From NCBI RefSeq assembly GCF_000420705.1, contig NZ_ATVL01000008.1, forward strand, positions 248,001-312,000: a stretch of 64,000 nucleotides of DNA. The letters run 5' to 3'. Below the pieces are notes generated by a model, which saw only the letters and a list, made by a program, of their open reading frames with translations, had not been told where the DNA came from and did no database searches. The translations under genes were made by a program, and so were the position numbers. This document shows positions 50,494 through 59,356 of the stretch, one piece after another (position 1 is the first letter of the stretch; every line of letters begins with the position of its first letter). This DNA comes from Hymenobacter norwichensis DSM 15439 (GTDB lineage: Bacteria; Bacteroidota; Bacteroidia; Cytophagales; Hymenobacteraceae).

Positions 50494-50784
50494 CTAGCCA
50501 GCCCACGTTTCTAAATCAATAGTTTTCCAATTGGGGTTGAAGGCTGTAATTAACGCATCCTTCTTACTACGCGTCCAGCCTTTCAACTGCTTTTCCCGAG
50601 CTATAGCCTGCATAGCATCCGGACAAAGCTCAAAGTAGACCAGCAAATCTGTCTGATACCGGCCAGTGAATTTACCTGCATTACCCCGGCCGCTGCTGTG
50701 CTCATAAAGTCGGCGCCTTAAATCGTTAGTAACGCCGGTATACAAAACAGTTTTGGTCGGATTGGTTAGAATATAGATGTACAT
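50494..50784 (-). CDS. GIY-YIG nuclease-domain protein
   Basis: A 96-aa single-domain protein; start ATG at 50784 (MYIYILTNPTKTVLYTGVTN). It shows the GIY-YIG order: YIYIL, LYTGVTNDLRRRLYEH with the conserved Arg, KFTGRYQTDLLVYFE, then the catalytic Glu in AIAREKQLKGW. It is like the small YhbQ/UPF0213-type proteins that occur in many copies in Bacteroidota. The gene is bracketed by repeats R1 (2 bases past its stop) and the long palindrome (23 bases before its start), between carB and argF'. That placement suggests a mobile unit; its role is unknown. Confidence 0.9.
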   Translation of the reverse strand: MYIYILTNPTKTVLYTGVTNDLRRRLYEHSSGRGNAGKFTGRYQTDLLVYFELCPDAMQAIAREKQLKGWTRSKKDALITAFNPNWKTIDLETWAG

Positions 50785-50807
50785 GCGGCTACTATACGAA
50801 GAAAAAT

Positions 50808-50907
50808 AGAACGTCATGCTGAGCTTGTCGAAGCATCTCTACCGCTTCGTTAGGTTAATTCCCAACGAAGCGGTAGAGATGCTTCGACAAGCTCAGCATG
50901 ACGTTCT
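50808..50907. repeat. Perfect 44-bp inverted repeat, GTCATGC family (R2)
   Basis: The arm 50808-50851 (AGAACGTCATGCTGAGC...CCGCTTCGTT) and its exact complement at 50864-50907 surround a 12-base loop. It lies between carB (stop at 50926) and the GIY-YIG start codon, so it must fold in the carB 3' end or the GIY-YIG leader RNA. Confidence 0.95.
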
Positions 50908-50925
50908 TTTCTGCTAGTTCAGGCC

Positions 50926-53900
50926 CTACATCGCCTTATACTCGTTCCAGCTCTTGATCTTCAGGTCCTTCATTTCCAGCGTGCAGAAGGCTTGGATGAA
51001 GGCCTTGGCCAGGCGGGCATTGGTCAGCAAGCCAACTCCGAAGTCCACTGCCGTGCGGCGGATTTTGTAGTCGTTGTCCAGCTCGCCCTTCGAGAGGTTC
51101 TTAGGGATGTTGATAACCAAGTCGATTTTCTTCTCCTTGAGGTACGTCAGCACGTTGGGCTCCTGGTGGTCGTCGGGCCAGAAGACGAGGGAGCTGGGCA
51201 CGTTGTGTTCGGCAAAGAAGCGGTGCGTGCCCTGCGTAGCGTAGATGCTATAGCCGCTTTGCACCAGCAACCGCGCCGATTCTAGCAGCGCTATCTTGGA
51301 GATGATGGGGCCGCTGGAAATCAGCACCGACTTCTGCGGGATTTTGTAGCCCACGCTCAGCATCGATTTCAGCAGGGCTTCCTCGGCCGTATCGCCCAAG
51401 CAGCCGACCTCGCCGGTGCTCACCATGTCCACGCGCAACACGGGGTCGGCGCCGGGCAGGCGGGTAAACGAGAACTGCGGGGCCTTCACGCCCACGAAGG
51501 GCAGGTCGTAGACCAACTCGCTCGCGTCACGCTCCACTTTCTTGCCCAACAGCACCTGAGTGGCTTTCTTGATGAGGTTGTTGCCCGATACTTTCGACAC
51601 GAACGGGAAGGAGCGCGAGGCGCGGATGTTGCACTCAATCACCCGGATTTCGCGGTTTTTCTCCAGGAACTGGATGTTGAACGGCCCGCTGATTTCGTAG
51701 CGCTTGGCAATCTTCTCGGCAATAATTTTGAGCTTGCGCACCGTGCCCACGTACACGCGCTGCGGGGGGTAGTACATGGTGGCGTCGCCGGAGTGCACGC
51801 CGGCAAACTCCACGTGCTCGGAAATGGCGTAGCTCACGATTTCGCCCTTGTCGGCCACCGCATCCAGCTCTATTTCCTTGGCTTCCTGGATAAACTCCGA
51901 CACCACCACCGGGTATTCGGCACTTACCTCGGTGGCCGCTTTCAAGAACGACTCCATCTCAAACGCGTTGGACACCACGTTCATCGCCGCCCCCGACAGC
52001 ACGTAGCTCGGACGAATCAGGACGGGGTAGCCTACCTCGCCCACAAACTCGAACATCGCCTCTAAGGAAGTCAGCTCTTTCCAGCGGGGCTGCCCAATGC
52101 CTAGCTCATCCATGATGCTGCTGAACTTATGGCGGTTCTCGGCTTCGTCAATGCGGGCCGGGGCGGTACCCAAGATAGGCGCGTTGGCATCGGCCAGGCG
52201 AGTAGCCAAGTTGTTCGGAATCTGGCCGCCAGTGCTCAGAATCACGCCGTTGGGCTGCTCGAACTCCAGAATATCCATCACCCGCTCGAAGCTCAGCTCC
52301 TCGAAGTACAGCCGGTCCGAAACGTCGTAGTCGGTGCTTACGGTTTCAGGGTTGTAGTTGATGATGATGGTTTTGTAGCCCTCTTCGGCGGCCGTCTGCA
52401 CGGCATTCACGCCGCACCAGTCGAACTCCACGGAGCTGCCGATGCGGTATACACCCGAACCCAGCACCACAATCGACTTATCGGTTTCGGGCGCCAGGTC
52501 GTTTTCGGTGCCGTGGTAGGTGCTGTAGAGATAGTTGGTTTTGGCTGGAAATTCAGCCGCCAGCGTGTCAATCTGCTTGATGACCGGCAGCACGCCCAGC
52601 GCCTTGCGGCGGGCCCGCACCAACAACTCGTCGGCTTTCACGTCGCCTTCGCCCAGCACCTTTACGGCAATTTGCTGGTCCGAGAAACCAGCCTTTTTCA
52701 CCTCGCGCAGCAGAGTGGTTTCCAGCGCATCTAGGCCGTTGCTACGCTTGGCAGCAAGTTGGTTGCCCAGCTCGAAAATGGTAAGCAGCCGCTGCAAAAA
52801 CCACAGGTCAATTTTGGTCAGGTCGTGCACCTGCTTGATGGTGTAGCCCGCCTCAAACGCCAGATTTATGGCGAAAATGCGCTCCTCATTGGGCTCGCTC
52901 AGCAGCAGATCGATGGTTTTGTTGTCCACCTGCTCGGGCTTGTTGGCCACGAAACCGCGCTTGCCGGTGTCCAACATGCGCAGGCCCTTTTGAATGGCTT
53001 CCTCGAAGGATTTACCGATGGCCATTACCTCGCCCACACTCTTCATGGCGGAACCAATCTGCCGGTTCACGCCCTCGAACTTGCCCAAGTCCCAGCGCGG
53101 CAGTTTCACCACCACATAGTCCAAAGCTGGCTCGAAGAAGGCCGAAGTGGTCTGGGTCACGCTGTTTTTCAGCTCGGCCAATGAGTAGCCCAAGCTTAGC
53201 TTGGCGGCCACAAACGCCAGCGGATAGCCCGTGGCCTTGGAAGCCAGCGCCGAGGAGCGCGACAAGCGGGCATTCACCTCAATCACGCGGTAGTCCTCCG
53301 AAACGGGGTCGAGGGCGTACTGAATATTGCACTCGCCCACGATGCCGAGGTGACGGATGGTTTTGATGCCGATGCTGCGCAGCTTATGGTACTCGCGGTT
53401 GCTCAACGTCTGCGACGGAGCCACTACGATGCTCTCCCCGGTGTGAATGCCGATGGGGTCGAAGTTTTCCATGTTGCAGACCGTGATGCAGTTATCATAC
53501 TGGTCGCGCACCACTTCGTACTCCACTTCCTTCCACCCCTTCAACGACTCTTCCACCAGAATCTGGTCGGAAGTGGTGAAGGACTTTTGGGCCAGGGTCC
53601 GCAGTTCGTCCATGTTATTGGCGAAACCGCTGCCTAGCCCGCCGAGCGCAAACGCCGCCCGCACGATGATAGGGAAACCGATTTTCTCGGCTGCGGCCAG
53701 CGCGTCGTCCATGTTCGTTACGGCCACGCTGCGGGCCGAAAACACCCCAATCTGCTCGAGCTTCTCTTTGAAAATATCCCGGTCCTCGGTGTCGATGATG
53801 CTTTGCACGGGCGTGCCCAGCACTTTCACTCCGTACTTCTCAAATATGCCGTCACGGTACAGGGCTACGGCGCAGTTCAGGGCCGTTTGGCCGCCAAACG

Positions 53901-54156
53901 CTACCAGAATGCCATCGGGCTGCTCCTTCTTGATGACTTCCTCCACGAAGAAGGGCGTCACGGGAAGGAAGTACACGTCATCGGCAATGTTGTCCGACGT
54001 CTGCACGGTGGCAATGTTGGGGTTGATGAGGATGGTACGGATACCTTCCTCTTTCAGCGCTTTCAGGGCCTGCGAGCCAGAATAATCGAACTCTCCGGCC
54101 TCCCCAATCTTGAGTGCGCCAGAACCGAGGACAAGAACTTTGTTAGGTTTTTCCAT
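50926..54156 (-). CDS. carB: Carbamoyl-phosphate synthase large subunit
   Basis: A 1076-aa protein of normal length. The order is the carboxyphosphate ATP-grasp domain (FGGQTALNCAVAL near residue 85, IGIHTGESIVVAPSQTLSN, VIEVNARLSRSSALASKATG), an oligomerisation part to about 550, the carbamoyl-phosphate domain (STGGQIPNNLATRLA, RPSYVLSGAAMNVV, FNIQFLEKNREIRVIECN), and an MGS-like allosteric domain from about 940 (SVGYKIPQKSVLISSG). With CarA it makes carbamoyl phosphate for arginine and pyrimidines. It is part of the minus-strand arginine group but separated from carA by an orphan membrane gene. Confidence 0.97.
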   Translation of the reverse strand: MEKPNKVLVLGSGALKIGEAGEFDYSGSQALKALKEEGIRTILINPNIATVQTSDNIADDVYFLPVTPFFVEEVIKKEQPDGILVAFGGQTALNCAVALYRDGIFEKYGVKVLGTPVQSIIDTEDRDIFKEKLEQIGVFSARSVAVTNMDDALAAAEKIGFPIIVRAAFALGGLGSGFANNMDELRTLAQKSFTTSDQILVEESLKGWKEVEYEVVRDQYDNCITVCNMENFDPIGIHTGESIVVAPSQTLSNREYHKLRSIGIKTIRHLGIVGECNIQYALDPVSEDYRVIEVNARLSRSSALASKATGYPLAFVAAKLSLGYSLAELKNSVTQTTSAFFEPALDYVVVKLPRWDLGKFEGVNRQIGSAMKSVGEVMAIGKSFEEAIQKGLRMLDTGKRGFVANKPEQVDNKTIDLLLSEPNEERIFAINLAFEAGYTIKQVHDLTKIDLWFLQRLLTIFELGNQLAAKRSNGLDALETTLLREVKKAGFSDQQIAVKVLGEGDVKADELLVRARRKALGVLPVIKQIDTLAAEFPAKTNYLYSTYHGTENDLAPETDKSIVVLGSGVYRIGSSVEFDWCGVNAVQTAAEEGYKTIIINYNPETVSTDYDVSDRLYFEELSFERVMDILEFEQPNGVILSTGGQIPNNLATRLADANAPILGTAPARIDEAENRHKFSSIMDELGIGQPRWKELTSLEAMFEFVGEVGYPVLIRPSYVLSGAAMNVVSNAFEMESFLKAATEVSAEYPVVVSEFIQEAKEIELDAVADKGEIVSYAISEHVEFAGVHSGDATMYYPPQRVYVGTVRKLKIIAEKIAKRYEISGPFNIQFLEKNREIRVIECNIRASRSFPFVSKVSGNNLIKKATQVLLGKKVERDASELVYDLPFVGVKAPQFSFTRLPGADPVLRVDMVSTGEVGCLGDTAEEALLKSMLSVGYKIPQKSVLISSGPIISKIALLESARLLVQSGYSIYATQGTHRFFAEHNVPSSLVFWPDDHQEPNVLTYLKEKKIDLVINIPKNLSKGELDNDYKIRRTAVDFGVGLLTNARLAKAFIQAFCTLEMKDLKIKSWNEYKAM

Positions 54157-54252
54157 TCTAAGGGTTAGGGTAACAGGCCGCGGGTGCGGTCATGTTCAAA
54201 GGCAGTCGTACTATATCGGCTACAGCCGGGTGCTTGCGTAGCAGCGTAGGTT

Positions 54253-54621
54253 TTACTTGGTAAAAACGGTGTCACTTTTCACTATTTCCCATTCACCCGA
54301 CGGACGTTTGGCCATCCAGAGCCGGACAGTGGCGTCGGCACGCTCACCATCCAAGAAGAAGCGAAAGGAGAGAGAATCTTTTGTAGAGCCGAGTTTCTCC
54401 ACCTTGAAGTTTTTGGCAGTTATTTCTCCTGTTCTGCTGGTTATCCGAGGGGAAACTCGGGCCGAACTCATGGCCATACTAATCAAGTCGCCTGGTCCGC
54501 CCAGTACTGCTTTCATAATCGTCCGCTGGCCCATGTTCTTGACGAAATAGAAGCCTGCGAAAGCCAAAGCGCCCAACAGCAAATATCCCCAGTTCGGAAA
54601 ACCTCTACCTTTTGCTTGCAT
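54253..54621 (-). CDS. Small membrane-anchored protein between carA and carB
   Basis: A 122-aa protein with one N-terminal helix (WGYLLLGALAFAGFYFVKN) and an extracytoplasmic domain: MSSARVSPRITSRTGEITA, TKDSLSFRFFLDGERADATVRL and a closing WEIVKSDTVFTK strand. The domain has a rough likeness to Coa1/Tim21-type proteins, in which a small-residue N-terminal part leads to a beta sheet; I am not sure of it. It lies 96 bp upstream of carB and 128 bp after carA, same strand. It has no evident link to arginine synthesis. Confidence 0.65.
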   Translation of the reverse strand: MQAKGRGFPNWGYLLLGALAFAGFYFVKNMGQRTIMKAVLGGPGDLISMAMSSARVSPRITSRTGEITAKNFKVEKLGSTKDSLSFRFFLDGERADATVRLWMAKRPSGEWEIVKSDTVFTK

Positions 54622-54749
54622 GAGAGTAGTGCGAATGAATAGCAGAATACTAGTCGCAAAGAACCCTATATTCTGCTATTCAAAAAAACTGCGAGCGTAC
54701 TGGCCTCCCACTTTTCAAGCAGGCATTCAGCAGAGCACTCTAGTTCACT

Positions 54750-55826
54750 CTACTTTGCCGCCTTGTGCTCGGCAACGGCTTTCAGGAAGTCATCGAACAG
54801 GAACTCGGTATCCTCGGGGCCTCCAGCGGCCTCGGGGTGGAACTGGGTGGAGAAGAACGGCTTGGTTTTGTGCTTAATACCTTCGCAGGTGCCGTCGTTG
54901 AGGTTCTCGAACAGCATGGACCACTCAGCGGGCAACGTGTCAGTATCCACCGCGAAACCGTGGTTTTGGCTGGTGATGTAGCTACGCTGGGTGCCCGTGA
55001 GTTTCACCGGCTGGTTGTGGCTGCGGTGGCCGTACTTCAGCTTGAACGTGTCGCCGCCCGCCGCCAGACCCATGAGCTGGGAGCCCAGGCAGATGCCGAA
55101 AATAGGCTTGTCCTGGCCTAGTGCGGTTTGCAGGTGGCCGATGGTCGCAGTGCACATCTTCGGGTCGCCGGGGCCGTTGCTGAGGAACAGGCCGTCGTAG
55201 TCGAGCGTGGTAAAGTCGTAGTCCCAGGGCACGCGAATCAGCTCCACGTCGCGCTGGAGGAAGCAACGGATGATGTTGGTCTTGGTACCGCAGTCAACGA
55301 GCACGATTTTGTGCTGGCCGTTGCCGTAGTGCTTTACCTCGGTGGGGCTCACTTGCGCTACCAGGTTGTCCTGGTTGGGGTCGTGCAGCTCCACGTCTTC
55401 CTCGGCCACAATCTTACCCAGCATGGCTCCCTTTTCCCGCAGGATTTTGGTGAGCATGCGGGTATCCACGCCGAAGATGCCGGGGATGTTGTACTCCTTG
55501 AGCCAGTCACCGAGGCTTTTGGCGGCGTTCCAGTGGCTGTGTTCCTCGGAGTAGTAGTTCACCACGAGGCCGGCAATGTGAATCTTATCCGACTCGAAAA
55601 TCTTGGAAACCGACTCGTACAATTCCTCGCCGGGTACGCCGTAGTTGCCTACCATCGGGTAGGTGAGCACCAGAATCTGGCCGGCGAAAGAGGGGTCGGT
55701 GAGGTTTTCGGGGTAGCCGGTCATGGCCGTGCTAAATACTACCTCCCCGGCAGTAGAGGTAAACGCGCCGAAGGATTCGCCCTGGATTTCGGTGCCGTCT
55801 TCCAGCACCAGCTTTACTTGCTTCAT
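54750..55826 (-). CDS. carA: Carbamoyl-phosphate synthase small subunit
   Basis: A 358-aa protein. The N-terminal domain has VLEDGTEIQGESFG, EVVFSTAMTGYPENLTDPSF and GVDTRMLTKILREKGAM. The glutaminase domain carries the nucleophile C246 in FGICLGSQLM and the acid-base pair H330, E332 in FHPEAAGGPEDTEF. It releases ammonia from glutamine for CarB. The residue after GICLG is Ser where His is common. A terminator-like hairpin lies just upstream of its start (55872-55916), ending the argD transcript, so carA likely has its own promoter. Confidence 0.96.
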   Translation of the reverse strand: MKQVKLVLEDGTEIQGESFGAFTSTAGEVVFSTAMTGYPENLTDPSFAGQILVLTYPMVGNYGVPGEELYESVSKIFESDKIHIAGLVVNYYSEEHSHWNAAKSLGDWLKEYNIPGIFGVDTRMLTKILREKGAMLGKIVAEEDVELHDPNQDNLVAQVSPTEVKHYGNGQHKIVLVDCGTKTNIIRCFLQRDVELIRVPWDYDFTTLDYDGLFLSNGPGDPKMCTATIGHLQTALGQDKPIFGICLGSQLMGLAAGGDTFKLKYGHRSHNQPVKLTGTQRSYITSQNHGFAVDTDTLPAEWSMLFENLNDGTCEGIKHKTKPFFSTQFHPEAAGGPEDTEFLFDDFLKAVAEHKAAK

Positions 55827-55871
55827 CAGTTGATGGAAATTCTAGTGAGTGACTTAAGCTATGCTAGGCCT

Positions 55872-55916
55872 AAAAAAATCCCCTCCTCTGATGGTGCGCA
55901 TCAAGCAAGGAGGGGA
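55872..55916 (-). terminator. Terminator between argD and carA
   Basis: TCCCCTCCT (55879-55887) pairs with AGGAGGGGA (55908-55916), with an inner TGATG/CATCA stem. On the minus strand it is followed by TTTTTTTAGG. It lies 9 bp past the argD stop. Its arms resemble the CCCCTCC repeat family. Confidence 0.85.
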
Positions 55917-55924
55917 AGTAACTT

Positions 55925-57088
55925 TTAGTCCAGCGCGGAGGCCTGCTGAATGACGTTAACCGATTTCTCTGTCAGCGCATACAACGCTTGTAGGAATCGG
56001 TCAACTTCGGCCTTGGTAATGTTGAGTGGCGGGAGTAAGCGGAGCACTGTCGGGTCGGAGGCGTTGCCTACAAAGATATGGAAGTCCGAGAGCAGCTTGT
56101 CCCGTACCTCTTTGATGGGGAAATCGTACTTGATGCCCACCATCAGGCCCCGCCCCCGGATTTCCTCGGCCCCGGCATTCATTTCCAGTTCCGAGCGGAG
56201 GTAGTGGCCTAGCTCGGTGGCGTGGGCCAGCAAGTCTTCCTGGTCGATAACCTCCAGCACCGCTAGTGCCGCCGCGCAGGCGAGGTGGTTGCCGCCAAAC
56301 GTAGTGCCCAGCAGACCATACGACGCCTTCAACTCCGGCGCAATCAGGATGCCGCCGATGGGGAAGCCGTTGCCCATGCCTTTCGCTATTGAAATTACAT
56401 CGGGGCGGATGCCGGCGTGCTGGTGCGCGAAAAACTTACCGCTACGGCCGTAGCCGCTCTGCACCTCATCGGCAATCAGCAGCGCGCCGTACTGCTTGCA
56501 CAGCGCCGCCAGGCCAACCAGGAACTCATCGGATGGCATGATGATACCGCCTACGCCCTGGATGGGCTCGATGATGGCCGCGCACACGTCACCGCCCTGT
56601 AGCACTTGCTCCACTGCCGCCAAGTCGTATTCCACGAAGGAAATGGCGTGGTCGGCATTGAAGGGTGCCACGATTTTAGGGTTATCAGTAGCGGCTACCG
56701 CGCCGGACGTACGGCCGTGGAAAGCGCCCTTGAAGGCCACCACGCGCTTTTTGCCGGTGTGGAACGACGCTAGCTTCAGCGCATTCTCGTTGGCCTCGGC
56801 ACCCGAGTTGCACAGGAACAGCGAGTACTCCTCGTAGCCCGACACCTGCCCTAGCTTGTGCGCCAGCTCCGCTTGGATCGGAATCTGCACCGAATTGGAG
56901 TAGAAACCGATGTTCTGCAACTGCTCGGTGAGGCGCTGCACGTAATGCGGGTGGCTGTGGCCGATGGAAATAACAGCGTGGCCGCCGTAGAAATCCAGGT
57001 ATTCCTGACCCTTGTCGTCCCAAAGTTTCGCCCCCAGCGCCTTTACCGGCGTGATGTTGACGAGTGGGTACACGTTGAAAAGCTCCAT
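55925..57088 (-). CDS. argD: Acetylornithine (acyl-ornithine) aminotransferase
   Basis: A 387-aa class III PLP aminotransferase. Landmarks are ITPVKALGAKLWDDKG, the CNSGAEANENALKLA and FKGAFHGRTSGAVAAT motifs, the PLP-contacting LIADEVQSGYGRSGK, and the Schiff-base Lys K236 in VISIAKGMGNGFP. It converts N-acyl-glutamate semialdehyde to N-acyl-ornithine. It follows argC by 110 bp on the minus strand. The acyl group is not decided by these motifs. Confidence 0.96.
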   Translation of the reverse strand: MELFNVYPLVNITPVKALGAKLWDDKGQEYLDFYGGHAVISIGHSHPHYVQRLTEQLQNIGFYSNSVQIPIQAELAHKLGQVSGYEEYSLFLCNSGAEANENALKLASFHTGKKRVVAFKGAFHGRTSGAVAATDNPKIVAPFNADHAISFVEYDLAAVEQVLQGGDVCAAIIEPIQGVGGIIMPSDEFLVGLAALCKQYGALLIADEVQSGYGRSGKFFAHQHAGIRPDVISIAKGMGNGFPIGGILIAPELKASYGLLGTTFGGNHLACAAALAVLEVIDQEDLLAHATELGHYLRSELEMNAGAEEIRGRGLMVGIKYDFPIKEVRDKLLSDFHIFVGNASDPTVLRLLPPLNITKAEVDRFLQALYALTEKSVNVIQQASALD

Positions 57089-57149
57089 AGTATAGCAGTG
57101 AGAGCTGAAAGGTTAGAACTTAGGGCAAACTTACTTCGAACAGCGCATA

Positions 57150-57192
57150 AGAGCGTCATTCCAAGCAAAGCATAGCCAAGAAATGACACTCT
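57150..57192. repeat. Imperfect hairpin between argC and argD
   Basis: AGAGCGTCATT (57150-57160) pairs with AATGACACTCT (57182-57192) with one mismatch; loop 21 bases. It sits in the leader region of argD and has a faint likeness to the GTCATGC repeats. Confidence 0.6.
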
Positions 57193-57198
57193 TTTGAG

Positions 57199-58179
57199 TT
57201 AATACAGTCCCGCTTTCAATCCTAGGCCTGTCGTTTCGGGCAAGCCGAAGAGCAGGTTCATGTTCTGGATTGCTTGGCCGGAAGCGCCCTTCACTAGGTT
57301 ATCGATAACCGACGTGATGAGCAGCTGCTTGCCGAATTTTTGGACGTGTAGCAGGCACTTATTGGTATTGACTACCTGCTTCAAGTGAATCTCCTTGTCC
57401 GATACCGTGGTGAACGGCGCATCGGCGTAGAATTTCTGATACAGCTCCCGCGCTTCCTCCTGCGTCAAATCCGACGGCGTGTACACGCTGGCAAATATGC
57501 CCCGCGAGAAGTTGCCGCGGTACGGGATAAAGTTGATCTGGATGTCGCCGCTGGGTTGTAGCTGCGCCAAACTCTCCCCTATCTCGCCGAGGTGCTGGTG
57601 CGTGAAGGGCTTGTATATGGACATGTTGTTGGTGCGCCACGAGAAGTGCACCGTTTCTGACAAGCTCTGCCCCGCGCCCGTGCTGCCCGTAATGGCCGAC
57701 ACGTGCACATCGTCGGTCAGCTTGCCCGCTTGCGCTAGCGGCAGCAAGGCCAGCTGAATAGCCGTGGCAAAGCAGCCGGGGTTGGCAATGCTCTGGGCTT
57801 GCTGGATGCGGCTGCGGTTCAGCTCCGGCAACCCGTACACGAACTCCCGCTCACCAAATTCCGCATCGGCTTCCAAACGGAAGTCGTTGCTCAGGTCGAT
57901 GATGTGCGTCGTTTCGGGCAGTTCGTGTTTCTCGAGCCACGCTTTGGAATTGCCGTGGCCTAGGCACAGAAACACCACGTCTTCATCACCAGCCAGCTCC
58001 GAGACAAACACCAAGTCCGTCTCGCCCACCAAGTCGTCGTGGACTTGATGGATGGGGTTGCCGGCGTTGGAAGAACTGACGATGGCACCTAGTTCCGCGT
58101 ATTCATGGTGCAGCAGAATGCGGAGTAGCTCCCCGGCCGTGTAGCCGGCGCCACCTACAATGCCGACCTTAATTTTCAT
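57199..58179 (-). CDS. argC: N-acetyl-gamma-glutamyl-phosphate reductase
   Basis: A 326-aa NADP-dependent enzyme. It has the Rossmann loop VGIVGGAGYTAGELLR, DLSNDFRLE, the catalytic Cys C136 in ANPGCFATAI, and ITGSTGAGQSLSE. It reduces N-acyl-glutamyl phosphate to the semialdehyde. Its ATG overlaps the argG stop region by 11 bases, so the two are translationally coupled. The order on the minus strand is acyltransferase, argG, argC, argD. Confidence 0.96.
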   Translation of the reverse strand: MKIKVGIVGGAGYTAGELLRILLHHEYAELGAIVSSSNAGNPIHQVHDDLVGETDLVFVSELAGDEDVVFLCLGHGNSKAWLEKHELPETTHIIDLSNDFRLEADAEFGEREFVYGLPELNRSRIQQAQSIANPGCFATAIQLALLPLAQAGKLTDDVHVSAITGSTGAGQSLSETVHFSWRTNNMSIYKPFTHQHLGEIGESLAQLQPSGDIQINFIPYRGNFSRGIFASVYTPSDLTQEEARELYQKFYADAPFTTVSDKEIHLKQVVNTNKCLLHVQKFGKQLLITSVIDNLVKGASGQAIQNMNLLFGLPETTGLGLKAGLY

Positions 58180-59356
58180 CGTTAAAGGAAGAGTGAATGC
58201 GGAGCTGGTTGCTGAAGATTTTGATGAAGCCTTTAGCGTCGCGGCCGTCCCAGGCGTCGTTTTCTTCGCCGTAGGTAGCCACTTTGGAACGCATCATATC
58301 GTACCGCGACTCGATGCCTTGCAGCTCGAACTGATAGGGCTTCAACGTCACGAATACCTTGCCCGACACCCGCTCCTGCGACGACGTGAGGAAGGCCTCC
58401 ATGTCGCGCATCACCGGGTCAAGGTACTGCGCTTCGTGCAGCAGCGTGCCGTACCAGTTGGCGATGTAGTCTTTGTGCAGCAGCTGCCACCGGCTAGAGG
58501 TGTGCTTCTCCAGCAAGTGGTGCGCTTTCAACAGAATCAGCGGGGCTGGCGCCTCAAAACCTACGCGGCCTTTAATACCCAAAATCGTGTCGCCCACGTG
58601 GGTGTCGCGGCCGATGGCATAGGTACCCGCCAGCTCGTTCAGCGCCTGAATCAGCTCCACAGGGTTCATGGTTTTGCCATCCAACGCTACCGGTTCGCCC
58701 TTCTCGAAGGTGATTTCGATGCTGGTTGGCTCGGTGGCGCTGATTTGCGTCGGGTACGCCGATTCGGGTAGCGCTTTGTTGGAAGTCAGCGTTTCGACGC
58801 CGCCCACGCTGGTGCCCCAAATACCCTTGTTGATGGAGTACTTGGCTTTCTCCCAGCTCATCTCGAAGCCGTGCTGGTTCAGGAAGTCAATTTCGGCTTG
58901 GCGCGACAGTTTCAGGTCACGAATCGGCGTGATGATTTCGGTGTTCGGCGAAATCACCGAGAAAGCCACATCGAAGCGCACTTGGTCGTTGCCGGCGCCG
59001 GTGCTGCCGTGGGCAATGTAGTCGGCCTTGTGCTCCCGGGCGTACTCAGCCAGCGCCAACGACTGGAACATGCGCTCCGCACTCACGCTCAGCGGATACG
59101 TGTCGTTCTTGAGGATATTGCCAAAAATGAGGTAGCGCAGGCAGTCCTGGTAGAAACGCTGGGTCACGTCGATTACCTCGTGCTTGGTCGAGCCCAGTTC
59201 GTAGGCGCGCTTCTCGATGGCCGCTAGCTCTTCGTCGGAAAAGCCGCCGGAGTTGACGATGACCGTGTGAACTTCCAGACCCAGCTCGCGGGTCAGATAT
59301 ACAACGCAGTAAGACGTATCTAGGCCGCCACTGTACGCTAAAACTACCTTTTTCAT
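58169..59356 (-). CDS. argG: Argininosuccinate synthase
   Basis: A 395-aa protein. The ATP site is VLAYSGGLDTSYC at the N-terminus; AHGSTGAGNDQVRFDVAF, the citrulline/aspartate region and the C-terminal domain are typical of ArgG. It joins citrulline and aspartate with ATP. The start codon shares a base with the stop of the upstream GNAT gene (TAATG), so translation is coupled. It overlaps argC by 11 bases. Confidence 0.97.
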   Translation of the reverse strand: MKKVVLAYSGGLDTSYCVVYLTRELGLEVHTVIVNSGGFSDEELAAIEKRAYELGSTKHEVIDVTQRFYQDCLRYLIFGNILKNDTYPLSVSAERMFQSLALAEYAREHKADYIAHGSTGAGNDQVRFDVAFSVISPNTEIITPIRDLKLSRQAEIDFLNQHGFEMSWEKAKYSINKGIWGTSVGGVETLTSNKALPESAYPTQISATEPTSIEITFEKGEPVALDGKTMNPVELIQALNELAGTYAIGRDTHVGDTILGIKGRVGFEAPAPLILLKAHHLLEKHTSSRWQLLHKDYIANWYGTLLHEAQYLDPVMRDMEAFLTSSQERVSGKVFVTLKPYQFELQGIESRYDMMRSKVATYGEENDAWDGRDAKGFIKIFSNQLRIHSSFNDEN

